NCBI GenBank assembly: GCA_017557475.1
Contig: JAFYYO010000012.1
Coordinates: forward strand, 1 to 18,293
Direction of reading: 5' to 3'
DNA: 18,293 nucleotides
DNA from: Bacteroidaceae bacterium
Lineage (GTDB): Bacteria; Bacteroidota; Bacteroidia; Bacteroidales; Bacteroidaceae
Of this stretch, positions 1 to 7,168 are shown piece after piece (the stretch's first letter is position 1; each line of letters starts with the position of its first letter). Below the pieces are notes generated by a model. It was not told where the DNA came from and searched no databases. It was given only the letters and a program-made list of their open reading frames with translations. A program made the position numbers and the translations under genes.

Positions 1-1
1 G

Positions 2-178
2 ACCACGGAGGACTTCTCTGCCGCCAACATCAAGGCTGTGAACGTTCGTTGGACTCCTGGCAAGGAGTTCGAGGACCTTCTCGCAGACGCGACCTTCAAC
101 CTCGTTCCCAAGCGCTCTCAGCAAACCGATGCCGTCAAGGTCATCAAGAACACGGATACCATTCACGGCCTCGAGTAA
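2..178 (+). CDS. C-terminal fragment of an unrecognised protein
   Basis: An open frame enters from the left edge and ends with TAA at 176-178, giving 58 residues. The fragment is polar and mixed in charge (it begins TTEDFSAAN and ends DTIHGLE). It has no membrane segment, cysteine pair or motif that I recognise. Codon choice and G+C match the phosphohexomutase gene downstream, and two terminator-like hairpins follow, so it looks like a genuine gene end. The function cannot be judged without the upstream part. An overlapping frame at 49-291 looks spurious because it runs through the terminator and the heptad repeats. Confidence 0.7.
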   Translation, partial: TTEDFSAANIKAVNVRWTPGKEFEDLLADATFNLVPKRSQQTDAVKVIKNTDTIHGLE

Positions 179-185
179 GCGAGAG

Positions 186-210
186 AAAAGCCGAGCTTGC
201 TCGGGCTTTT
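186..210 (+). terminator. Possible intrinsic terminator of the first gene
   Basis: Eight bases after the stop codon, AAAAGCCGAGC can pair with the CTCGGGCTTTT that follows. The stem has one bulge and a short loop, and ends in TTTT. It is a modest terminator; the stronger one lies at 344-377. Confidence 0.5.
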
Positions 211-270
211 CCGAGCGGGAGAGGTCGCGAGCAAAGCTCAGGGCTTGGAGTAGTCGCGCGTCGCGACTCC

Positions 271-440
271 GGATTAGGGATTAGAGATTAGGGATTAGGG
301 CTTGGCACTAAACTTTAACCTCTAATCTTCTAACTCAAAATTCAAAGCTGCTCTTTCTTTAAGAGCAGTTTTTTTTTATTCTGGCGCAAGAACAATGGAT
401 TAAGCAAAAAAACTCTAATCTCTAATCGCTATTCTCTAAT
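271..440. repeat. Heptanucleotide repeats (GGGATTA / CTCTAAT) in opposite orientations
   Basis: Bases 271-300 are back-to-back heptads of the type GGATTA, GGGATTA, GAGATTA, GGGATTA. The complementary word CTCTAAT occurs at 320-326 and again as four heptads at 413-440 (CTCTAAT, CTCTAAT, CGCTATT, CTCTAAT). The two sets are inverted around the strong terminator at 344-377. The same word, GATTAGAGATTA, recurs at 12609-12620 upstream of the secreted endonuclease gene. With the promoter at 513-543, these repeats fill most of the 403-bp gap between the first gene and the phosphohexomutase. Confidence 0.75.
344..377 (+). terminator. Strong intrinsic terminator
   Basis: CTGCTCTT (348-355) and AAGAGCAG (361-368) form a perfect 8-bp stem with a 5-base loop, followed at once by nine T residues. 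The upstream AAAG can extend the stem into the T-run. This isolates the phosphohexomutase from the gene upstream. Confidence 0.85.
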
Positions 441-512
441 TTTTTTTATATATTTGACCTGCGGTCGAAATTACTTCCACTTGGAAATAAAAATAAAAAC
501 TTGTCTTTTTAT

Positions 513-543
513 TTTGTATTTCGCTCGCTTATTCGTAATTTTG
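513..543 (+). promoter_or_regulatory. Bacteroidetes-type promoter of the phosphohexomutase gene
   Basis: TTTG at 513-516 and TAATTTTG at 536-543 match the -33 (TTTG) and -7 (TAnnTTTG) elements of the Bacteroidetes primary sigma factor, 19 bp apart. A start about 7 bp downstream leaves an A-rich leader of about 30 bases before the ATG at 582. A second -7-like word, TATATTTG, lies at 449-456 but has no clear -33 partner. Confidence 0.7.
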
Positions 544-581
544 TACCCAAATAATTAAAGAAAAACTAAAAACTAATCGTT

Positions 582-2327
582 ATGGATATTCAGCTTATCA
601 AAGATTGTGAGGCTAAAGCGCAGGCTTGGCTCGATTCTCCCTATTATGATGCAGAGACGAAGGCGGAAATCGCCCAGATGCTTGAGAATGAGGACAAAAC
701 GGCTCTCGTGGATGCTTTCTATCAGAGCCTGGAGTTCGGTACCGGTGGCCTTCGCGGCATTATGGGCGCGGGCACGAACCGCATGAACAAGTACATCGTG
801 GGCATGGCTACTCAGGGCTTTGCCAACTACATCAACAAGGCCTTCCCCGAGGGCGGAAAGAGCGTGGTGGTGGGCCACGATTGTCGTAATAATGGTCGCC
901 TCTTTGCCGAGACAGTTGCTAACATCTTCAGCGCCAACGGCATTAAGGTCTATCTCTTCGAGAGTCTTCGCCCGACGCCTGAGGTGAGCTTCGCCATCCG
1001 TCATCTTGGAGCTGTGGCTGGCGTGAACGTGACTGCAAGCCATAATCCTAAGGAATACAACGGCTACAAGGCTTATTGGAGCGACGGCGCTCAGGTGATT
1101 GCGCCCCACGACACGGGCATCATCGACGAGGTGAACAAGGTCCGCATTGAGGATGTGAAGTTCGAGAGCAATCCTGACCTCATCAAGATTATCGGCGGCG
1201 AGGTGGATTACGACTACATGCTGGCTGTTCGCGAGGCTCGCATCGATGCCGAGGTCATCAAGCGCCAGGAGAACCTGAACATCGTCTATAGTCCCATGCA
1301 CGGAGCAGGGCGAGTTGTTACGCCGCTCTGCCTGCGCAGCTGGGGCTTCAAGAACATTAACGTGGTGCCCGAGCAGATGGTAATAGACGGCAACTTCCCG
1401 ACTGTCGTCAGTCCCAATCCCGAGAATGCCGAGGCTATGACGCTTGGTATGAAACTCGGTACCAAGTTGAATGCTGATTTGGTTATCGCAAGTGACCCGG
1501 ATGCAGACCGTCTGGCTATCGTTTGCCGCGACCCGAAGGGCGAGTGGATTATCATCAACGGCAACCAGACCTGCATGATGTTCTGCTACTACATTATCAA
1601 GAATAAGATAGCTCTCGGTCAGTTGAAGGCAACAGACTTCCTCGTTAAGACTATCGTTACCACCGAAGTCATCACCAAGATGGCGAAGAAGAACAACATC
1701 GAGCTGCGCGACTGCTACACGGGCTTCAAGTGGATTGCTCGCGAGATAGCCATCAGCGAAGGCAAACAGAAGTACATCGGTGGCGGCGAGGAGAGCTTCG
1801 GCTTCCTGCCATACGACAAGGTGCGCGACAAGGATGCTCCAGCCGCTATCTGCCTCATTTGCGAGATTGCAGCTTGGGCAAAGGACCAGGGCATGACGCT
1901 CTACGACCTGCTTATGCAGATTTACTTGGAATACGGTTTCTCATTTGAGTACACTATCAACGTCGTCAAGCCAGGCAAGAGCGGAGCCGACGAGATTAAG
2001 GCCATGATGGAGAACTATCGCAACAATCCCATCACCGAGATTGCCGGCAGCAAAGTTGTTCTGGCAAAGGACTTCAAGACGCTCAAGGCTCGCGACGGCG
2101 AAGGCAAGGAAATCGCTCTCGACATGCCCGCAACAAGCAACGTGCTCCAGTACTTCTGCGAGGACGGCACGAAGGTGAGCGTACGTCCCAGCGGCACGGA
2201 ACCCAAGATTAAGTTCTACCTCGAAGTCAAGGATGAAATGGGCTGCGCAAATTGCTACGCCGCCTGCGTTGAGAAGGCTCAGAAGAAAGTTGAGGAGATA
2301 AAGAAGTCGATGCGATTGACTCCCTAA
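582..2327 (+). CDS. Phosphoglucomutase/phosphomannomutase family phosphohexomutase
   Basis: This cytosolic enzyme moves a phosphate between C6 and C1 of a hexose (glucose or mannose), linking glycolytic intermediates to sugar-nucleotide and glycogen synthesis. All four signatures of the alpha-D-phosphohexomutase superfamily are present: the phosphoserine loop TASHNPKEYNGYK (catalytic Ser153), the Mg-binding loop DPDADR (305-310), the sugar-binding loop GGEESFG (401-407) and the phosphate-binding loop RPSGTEPKIKF (535-545). The length of 581 residues fits the long bacterial/PGM2-like branch, not the shorter (about 450-residue) ManB/GlmM group. The ATG at 582 follows an A-rich leader and a good promoter. 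Whether it prefers glucose-1-P, mannose-1-P or a pentose phosphate cannot be read from these motifs, so no gene symbol is given. Confidence 0.95.
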   Translation: MDIQLIKDCEAKAQAWLDSPYYDAETKAEIAQMLENEDKTALVDAFYQSLEFGTGGLRGIMGAGTNRMNKYIVGMATQGFANYINKAFPEGGKSVVVGHDCRNNGRLFAETVANIFSANGIKVYLFESLRPTPEVSFAIRHLGAVAGVNVTASHNPKEYNGYKAYWSDGAQVIAPHDTGIIDEVNKVRIEDVKFESNPDLIKIIGGEVDYDYMLAVREARIDAEVIKRQENLNIVYSPMHGAGRVVTPLCLRSWGFKNINVVPEQMVIDGNFPTVVSPNPENAEAMTLGMKLGTKLNADLVIASDPDADRLAIVCRDPKGEWIIINGNQTCMMFCYYIIKNKIALGQLKATDFLVKTIVTTEVITKMAKKNNIELRDCYTGFKWIAREIAISEGKQKYIGGGEESFGFLPYDKVRDKDAPAAICLICEIAAWAKDQGMTLYDLLMQIYLEYGFSFEYTINVVKPGKSGADEIKAMMENYRNNPITEIAGSKVVLAKDFKTLKARDGEGKEIALDMPATSNVLQYFCEDGTKVSVRPSGTEPKIKFYLEVKDEMGCANCYAACVEKAQKKVEEIKKSMRLTP

Positions 2328-2399
2328 TTCCCTTCTGCGAGAATAATCGGAAATGAATCATTATATTTCCCCATAGGGAATCAATAATATATTGAGTAC

Positions 2400-4745
2400 A
2401 TGAAGAGTTATCCATATTTAATTGCATTTATACTTGCGTTCTATTCTTGTATGAATGCCGTAGCTAAAGAAGAAAGCATCTCAAAGAAAATTGGTCTATC
2501 CAGTTGGAAAACGATTGTGTCGTATGACGAAGTAACAGTGAAAGATACAAAAGGTAATATTATTTTTCATGATGACTTCTCGGAAGACAAAGGGGATTGG
2601 GAAATTCCGTTCGGCTGGGAGATTCGTGATGGCAAGCTCCTTTGCACAAATGAACTCCAAGAAGGGTTGATATGTGCCTGCAAAGTACCCGTAGGCGAAC
2701 TCTACACTTTAGAAGTCAAGGCCAGCAAACTCGGGGGAGCTGAGGGTTTCCTTATAGCATATGACATTGATGATTTTTGCAACTATTCATGGGTAAATTA
2801 TGGCGGTTGGAACAACACCGCACACTCAATACAACATCAAGAACTTTTTAGACAATGGGAAGAGAAAAGGGTTAAAGGCAACATAGAAAGTAACACGGTC
2901 TATAACCTCCGTGTAGTAGTAAATAAAAAGGATGCAGCATGTTTCCTAAACGGCCAAGAGATTACAACAACCATTCGTCGTCCGCCTGTTGTAACTTTAT
3001 TAAAACCTTCCAAGCTTTCTCCTGAGAAAGAGAAACAAGCACAGCAATATTATGATATGGGCACGCAAGCTAAAGACCCTAATGAAATCTTCAAGAACTA
3101 CGAGAAGGCGGCTCAAATGGGTTTACCCGCAGGATATCGCGCTTTAGGCATGTGCTATAATAGCGGTGTAGGTGTATCCAAAAACGCTTCCAAAGCCCAT
3201 GAGTTGTATTTGAAAGGAGCAGAAGGGGGGGACCGACTGGCAATGGTTTGTTGGGCGAATTATTATGTCGAGTATAGGGAATCTGAAGCATATTATTGGT
3301 ATCTCGAGGCAGCCAAGAGGGGCAGTGCCTGGGGATATTATGCTCTTGCCCATAAATATTGGGTAGGTGGCCAATATAGGTCTGGACAGAACAATAGTAT
3401 TGCTGGCCTGCTGTATATAGAAGCGGCAAAACGTGGAACTAAAGATGTATGGGAAGCCATATATAATAAAGGTGTAGGGCCTATATACCATCGTGATTAT
3501 TCATGGAAAGAGTATCTGGCAAAAGCCTCTCCTGATGCCCAATATGCTGTAGATTACTGCGAAGCACATCTTAATCCAACATTACAACATCCTTACGAAA
3601 AATCATTGGAAAAAGGACATCCATTGGCATTTAAGAGTATTGAGGATGTTGCCGAAAAGGGAAATTCCTGGGCTATGGGACGTATGAGTCATATGCTGTG
3701 GATGGGGGATGACAAGCATGTGAAGCAGGATAAGGCACGTGCTGTGACCATGAGCCAAAATAACTGCAAAAACAGTGATAATCAGGAGTCGAGAGATGTC
3801 TTGATAGCAGCCAAGTGCGAAGGACTGTATTCCGGTCAGATACCTGTAGAATGGAATAAAGGCCACCATGCAGGGTTTGTGCGTGAAAAAGCTAATCAGG
3901 GACATCTTGAGGCAATGTTTGCTATGGGGTGTGACAATGGAATTGGCAATAAAGAACGTGTGGAGTGGTTGATGAAGTGTGTCAATCAAGAACACCAGCC
4001 TTCGTTAGATGTTCTTTACGAGATGGCAAAGGGCTCTAGCATTGAGGCCAAGAAAGCCTATGGCCTCTATATGCATAAAAAGGATAAAACTTCACCAGAA
4101 ATATACCAAATGCTTTTTGATACAGACGATGATGACAATATCGTTCTTGTAGCATGGGATTTGAATCATGGCAAGAATGTGGGCATTAGCGAGAAGTCCC
4201 TTGCTTCAAAACTATCATTAGTGGCTGACCGGACAAAAAATAAGGACTGCAAAAGTATGGCACTTGTCCAGATGATGAACATTGCCGACCGTGGAGATTC
4301 TACGGCTATTCGCCTATGTTCCCAATGGTGTCATAAAGCTGATGATTTCTTTTTCCCTTATCTGCTGAAAAAGGGAAAGATGGATAATAATGAATATGAT
4401 TATCGTCAAATTGGTGACATCTACAAAGCTGCACAAAAGTATAATGAAGCACTAGAGTGGTATGAAAAGGTGAAGTTGACACTTCGTCGTTCTTGGGACT
4501 GGAAAAATATAGCTGATTGTCATGAAACGCTAGGACATAAAGAAGCAGCAGAGAAGGCACATGTTTTTTATTTGGAAGAAAGGAAAATCGAATCTGAAAT
4601 AGAAGGTAGAAAGGCGGAAGAGAAAGAGTATCTGAAGCGGATAAAAGAGGAAGAAGAAAGACGAAGACAACTGGAGAATTATTTAGATGAATTAGAAGAT
4701 TATTTAGATGAATTAGAAGATATCTATGAGTATTCTTTTCCATGA
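2400..4745 (+). CDS. Exported protein: lectin-like (GH51-associated) domain plus Sel1/TPR repeats
   Basis: 781 residues. Residues 1-22 form a signal peptide (hydrophobic LIAFILAFYS, likely cut after AVA22); Cys17 sits in a poor lipobox. Residues about 45-192 resemble the non-catalytic concanavalin-like domain of GH51 alpha-L-arabinofuranosidases: DGKLLC, then GGAEGFLIAYDID, then NYSWVNYGGWNNTAHSIQ, then LRVVV and CFLNG. Sel1-type helical repeats follow at about 228-346 (AAQMGLPAGYRALGMCY, YYWYLEAAKRGS, LYIEAAKRGT), with weaker repeats through about 530. A TPR-like pair lies near 665-720 (YKAAQKYNEALEWYEKV). A charged coiled coil at 726-775 ends in a duplicated YLDELED. No catalytic motif was found. 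It probably acts as a periplasmic or outer-membrane scaffold that binds glycan or partner proteins. The gene is clearly AT-richer than its neighbours, which suggests a different origin. It starts 72 bp after the mutase with no convincing promoter. Confidence 0.8.
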   Translation: MKSYPYLIAFILAFYSCMNAVAKEESISKKIGLSSWKTIVSYDEVTVKDTKGNIIFHDDFSEDKGDWEIPFGWEIRDGKLLCTNELQEGLICACKVPVGELYTLEVKASKLGGAEGFLIAYDIDDFCNYSWVNYGGWNNTAHSIQHQELFRQWEEKRVKGNIESNTVYNLRVVVNKKDAACFLNGQEITTTIRRPPVVTLLKPSKLSPEKEKQAQQYYDMGTQAKDPNEIFKNYEKAAQMGLPAGYRALGMCYNSGVGVSKNASKAHELYLKGAEGGDRLAMVCWANYYVEYRESEAYYWYLEAAKRGSAWGYYALAHKYWVGGQYRSGQNNSIAGLLYIEAAKRGTKDVWEAIYNKGVGPIYHRDYSWKEYLAKASPDAQYAVDYCEAHLNPTLQHPYEKSLEKGHPLAFKSIEDVAEKGNSWAMGRMSHMLWMGDDKHVKQDKARAVTMSQNNCKNSDNQESRDVLIAAKCEGLYSGQIPVEWNKGHHAGFVREKANQGHLEAMFAMGCDNGIGNKERVEWLMKCVNQEHQPSLDVLYEMAKGSSIEAKKAYGLYMHKKDKTSPEIYQMLFDTDDDDNIVLVAWDLNHGKNVGISEKSLASKLSLVADRTKNKDCKSMALVQMMNIADRGDSTAIRLCSQWCHKADDFFFPYLLKKGKMDNNEYDYRQIGDIYKAAQKYNEALEWYEKVKLTLRRSWDWKNIADCHETLGHKEAAEKAHVFYLEERKIESEIEGRKAEEKEYLKRIKEEEERRRQLENYLDELEDYLDELEDIYEYSFP
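4680..4721 (+). repeat. Perfect 21-bp tandem duplication inside the Sel1 gene
   Basis: Two identical 21-bp copies (4680-4700 and 4701-4721) lie head to tail near the 3' end of the gene. Each encodes the heptad YLDELED, so the duplication is in frame and lengthens the acidic C-terminal coiled coil by one heptad. Confidence 0.9.
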
Positions 4746-4755
4746 TTTGACAAAC

Positions 4756-5511
4756 ATGGAGCATTATTTTTTCATTTATTGTCAGGGGGACATTCTGCTC
4801 ACGAAAGAGGGGAGTGTCCCTTTTGGCGAGTGTCCTCCCATTGAGTTGAAGCCTTGGGAGAAGGTAACAGCGTTGCAGGAGGGACAGGTAGTTGTTGCCT
4901 CTCTCTCGAAACCCGTTACGGATAGGGAAGACCTGCAAATGGTGCCGCTTCGCAAGAGCTTCCACATCCTTTCGCCCGAAGACTATCAGCTTGCAGGAAA
5001 GTGTGCCGAACTGGTTTACTTTCACCAGAATAGCAAGTTCTGCGGCGTTTGTGGTGGCGAGATGCGTTGGCAGACGGAAATCAGCAAGCAATGTAAGGAG
5101 TGCGGAAAGGAGCTTTGGCCAAGCCTCGCAACTGCCATTATCGTTCGCGTAACGCGTGGAGACGAGATACTCATGGTTCATGCTCACACCTTTCGGGACA
5201 GGCATTACGGACTTGTGGCAGGGTTCGTCGAGACAGGTGAAACGCTGGAAGAATGCGTTCAGCGAGAGGTTTGGGAAGAGACACATCTTCGTGTCACCAA
5301 CATCCGCTACTTTGCTTCCCAGCCTTGGCCCTATCCAAGTGGCTTGATGGTGGGCTTCACGGCAGACTATCTCTCGGGCGAACTGCAACTGCAGAAGGCA
5401 GAACTTAGCGACGGAGGCTGGTACAAAAAGGACAATCTCCCGTACCTTCCCGACCCTTCTTCCATTGCCTATCGCCTCATCATGGACTGGGCGCAAGACA
5501 CAAATATATAA
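4756..5511 (+). CDS. nudC: NAD(+) diphosphatase NudC (Nudix hydrolase)
   Basis: NudC splits NADH/NAD into NMN(H) and AMP and, in the characterised E. coli enzyme, removes the NAD cap from RNA. Counting from Met at 4756, the protein has 251 residues. It has a four-cysteine zinc ribbon (CGVC at 96-99, CKEC at 113-116), a Nudix box (GFVETGE at 156-162, then REVWEE at 170-175) and the NudC-diagnostic SQPWPYP at 188-194, which in this family sits about 20 residues after the box. The glycine that normally follows REVxEEx is His177 here. An in-frame ATG at 4726 would add 10 residues and overlap the upstream gene by 20 bases. I prefer 4756 because MEHYFFIY begins the family-like N-terminal strand and sits 10 bases after the previous stop. 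It is probably cotranscribed with the Sel1 gene. Confidence 0.9.
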   Translation: MEHYFFIYCQGDILLTKEGSVPFGECPPIELKPWEKVTALQEGQVVVASLSKPVTDREDLQMVPLRKSFHILSPEDYQLAGKCAELVYFHQNSKFCGVCGGEMRWQTEISKQCKECGKELWPSLATAIIVRVTRGDEILMVHAHTFRDRHYGLVAGFVETGETLEECVQREVWEETHLRVTNIRYFASQPWPYPSGLMVGFTADYLSGELQLQKAELSDGGWYKKDNLPYLPDPSSIAYRLIMDWAQDTNI

Positions 5512-5512
5512 A

Positions 5513-5526
5513 TGTACGCGCGTACA
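5513..5526. promoter_or_regulatory. 14-bp perfect palindrome TGTACGCGCGTACA
   Basis: The palindrome begins two bases after the nudC stop codon and is followed closely by CACGTG (5527-5532). It lies in the 60-bp leader of the secreted FISUMP-protein gene. It could be an operator or the base of an RNA hairpin. No terminator T-run follows. Confidence 0.4.
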
Positions 5527-5571
5527 CACGTGCAAGAGCTTCATAAATTAACTGACAAAACAATAAGAAAA

Positions 5572-6846
5572 ATGAACAAGAAACAACTCCTTGCAGTCCT
5601 GCTCCTCATGGTGGCAGGCATGCAAACAGCGTGGGGGCAAGGCTTCCGCGTCTATCAGAGTGACGGGACGCAGTTGCAGTTCAGCCTAAGCACAGACAGC
5701 ATTGTGTTCGACAACGGCTTGAGCGGTGACGAGGTGTTCGGCCCCTTTACACCCGTCAACCAATGTGTCGCAAAGACGTGGTACAGGTCGAAGACAGAGA
5801 CGGTAACCTTCAATGTCGACGGCACGACGGACTACATGGAGGGAGCCTTCTACGAGTTCATGCCCTATCAAGGCAACATTATCATCAACAACGCTTCGGG
5901 TGTGCCGATGAACATCCTGAGGGTGTATAAAGTGACGAATGAGATGCTTGTTGTCGGCGCACTTGGTAGCAGCAGCTTCAGCGTCTGGTACAGCACGAAG
6001 CCTGCTCAGCTTGTCACAAGTATCATGTTGAGCAAGACGAACATCACGCTTCAGCCTAACGAGATAAAAAGCCTTACCGCGTCAATAGAGCCTTCAGATG
6101 CTGACAATCCCGCTGTGATGTGGACGAGCAGCAACGGGGCTGTGGCAGAAGTGAACAGTACAGGCGTGGTAACTGCCAATGCCATTGGCACATGCACCAT
6201 TACCTGCAGTGCCACTGACGGTAGCGGGGTGAAGGCTGAGTGTGTAGTGACAGTAAAAGAGCATGAGTATGTTGATCTCGGCCTGCCAAGCGGAACGCTG
6301 TGGGCAACGTGCAATGTGGGTGCGAGCAGTCCCGAGGAGTACGGCGATTATTTTGCCTGGGGCGAGACAGAGCCGAAAGATACATATAATTGGAGCACAT
6401 ACAAGTGGTGCAACGGCTCGTATAATACAATAACGAAGTACTGCACGGGCAGCAACTATGGGAAGGTGGACAACAAGACGGAGCTTAAACCCGTGGATGA
6501 TGCAGCAACGGCTAATTGGGGCAGTGGCTGGCAGATGCCGAGCCTGGTTCAGTTGCAGGAACTGTACAACTACACTACAGCGACTTGGACGACACAGAAC
6601 GGTGTTAACGGCCGCAAGATGACGAGCATTACCAACGGCAACAGCATTTTCCTGCCCGCTGCGGGTTACCGCAACGACACGAATCTCAACAGCGCGGGCA
6701 GCAATGGCAATTACTGGTCGCGTTCGCTTTACACGAACTACTCCAATAACGCGTACGGCTTGGACTTCAACTCGGGTAGCCTCAACTGGAACTACAACAA
6801 CCGCAGCTTCGGTCGGAGTGTCCGCCCAGTGCGCGTTCAAGAATAA
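5572..6846 (+). CDS. Secreted Big_2 (Ig-like) plus FISUMP domain protein
   Basis: 424 residues from the ATG at 5572. The frame is open back to 5512, but MNKKQLLAVLLLMVAG is a textbook signal peptide ending AWGQ, preceded by an A-rich Bacteroidetes start region. Residues about 24-145 are an unassigned N-terminal domain. Residues 148-229 are a bacterial Ig-like group 2 domain (SIMLSKTNITLQPNE, then VMWTSSNGAVAEV, then GVVTANAIGTCTITCSA). Residues 231-424 are a Fibrobacter-succinogenes major paralogous domain with a C-type-lectin-like fold (EYVDLGLPSGTLWATCNVG, YFAWGE, WGSGWQMPS, final SVRPVR). The role is probably ligand binding or adhesion at the cell surface. The C-terminal segment 366-414 is very rich in Asn, Tyr and Ser, as in diversity-generating retroelement targets. 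No catalytic residues were recognised. Confidence 0.85.
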   Translation: MNKKQLLAVLLLMVAGMQTAWGQGFRVYQSDGTQLQFSLSTDSIVFDNGLSGDEVFGPFTPVNQCVAKTWYRSKTETVTFNVDGTTDYMEGAFYEFMPYQGNIIINNASGVPMNILRVYKVTNEMLVVGALGSSSFSVWYSTKPAQLVTSIMLSKTNITLQPNEIKSLTASIEPSDADNPAVMWTSSNGAVAEVNSTGVVTANAIGTCTITCSATDGSGVKAECVVTVKEHEYVDLGLPSGTLWATCNVGASSPEEYGDYFAWGETEPKDTYNWSTYKWCNGSYNTITKYCTGSNYGKVDNKTELKPVDDAATANWGSGWQMPSLVQLQELYNYTTATWTTQNGVNGRKMTSITNGNSIFLPAAGYRNDTNLNSAGSNGNYWSRSLYTNYSNNAYGLDFNSGSLNWNYNNRSFGRSVRPVRVQE

Positions 6847-6876
6847 GCCTCTCGGCACACAAACGGCCTGAAAGGC

Positions 6877-6921
6877 CAATGAGCAGTCAGCCCAAGATTG
6901 ACCTGGACTGACTGCTTGTTG
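6877..6921 (+). terminator. Hairpin after the FISUMP gene
   Basis: AGCAGTCAG (6882-6890) pairs with CTGACTGCT (6908-6916). The stem extends outward to CAA/TTG through two G-U pairs, around a 17-base loop. A smaller GGCC-tgaaa-GGCC hairpin precedes it at 6865-6877. There is no T-run, so this may be a 3'-end stabilising structure instead of a true terminator. Confidence 0.5.
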
Positions 6922-7015
6922 CCCGTTAGGGGATGCTGCGTTGCCAATCCGTGCAATTCGTGGCTAAAAAATGTCAAGATTCTTTCCGATTTTTGGCGTC
7001 AGTCATACGAAAAAT

Positions 7016-7055
7016 GGCATCAGGCCGTCCGAGGTGGCGGTTGATGCCGTTTTTT
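7016..7055 (+). terminator. Possible intrinsic terminator
   Basis: GGCATCA (7016-7022) pairs with TGATGCC (7042-7048), with the T-rich GTTTTTTG directly after. The 19-base loop is GC-rich. It could end transcription from the upstream FISUMP gene about 170 bp away. Confidence 0.5.
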
Positions 7056-7089
7056 GCGATTTTTGTATTGCAGTAATTGTCAGAGACTT

Positions 7090-7168
7090 GCAAAATGATG
7101 TTTTGCGACGGAGCGGTGATAATGGTCAGGAAAGTGGTGCTTTTCGAAAAAAATGCCGTGTTTTTTCG
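7090..7168. other. Hairpin-rich non-coding stretch upstream of rpmE
   Basis: GCAAAA (7090-7095) pairs with TTTTGC (7101-7106), and CGAAAAAA (7145-7152) pairs perfectly with TTTTTTCG (7161-7168) around an 8-base loop. The second has T-runs on both strands and could stop transcription either way. The whole gap 6847-7523 appears to lack a gene: the frames at 6971-7297 (+) and 6974-7369 (-) overlap each other, run across the 22-bp repeat array and hairpins, and resemble no family I know. Confidence 0.5.

Noticed and set aside
271..300. Telomere-like (TTAGGG)n sequence
   Set aside because: The unit is 7 bp, not 6, and it lies inside a bacterial gene-dense region. It is better described as a heptad repeat.
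573..1301. 242-codon open frame on the - strand
   Set aside because: It is antisense to the phosphohexomutase and carries no motif.
2363..2381. Promoter or terminator between the mutase and Sel1 genes
   Set aside because: TTCCC-cata-GGGAA makes only a 5-bp stem without a T-run, and TATATTTC misses the -7 consensus at the key G. Not strong enough to call.
4306..5544. 412-codon open frame on the - strand
   Set aside because: It crosses the Sel1 gene end and all of nudC antisense; its sequence is a shadow of those genes.
5512..5571. Upstream start codon for the FISUMP gene at 5512
   Set aside because: It would place 20 polar residues ahead of a perfect signal peptide; the ATG at 5572 is preferred.
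6094..6879. 261-codon open frame on the - strand
   Set aside because: It mirrors the FISUMP gene. The + strand protein has a signal peptide and two known domains, so the mirror is not needed.
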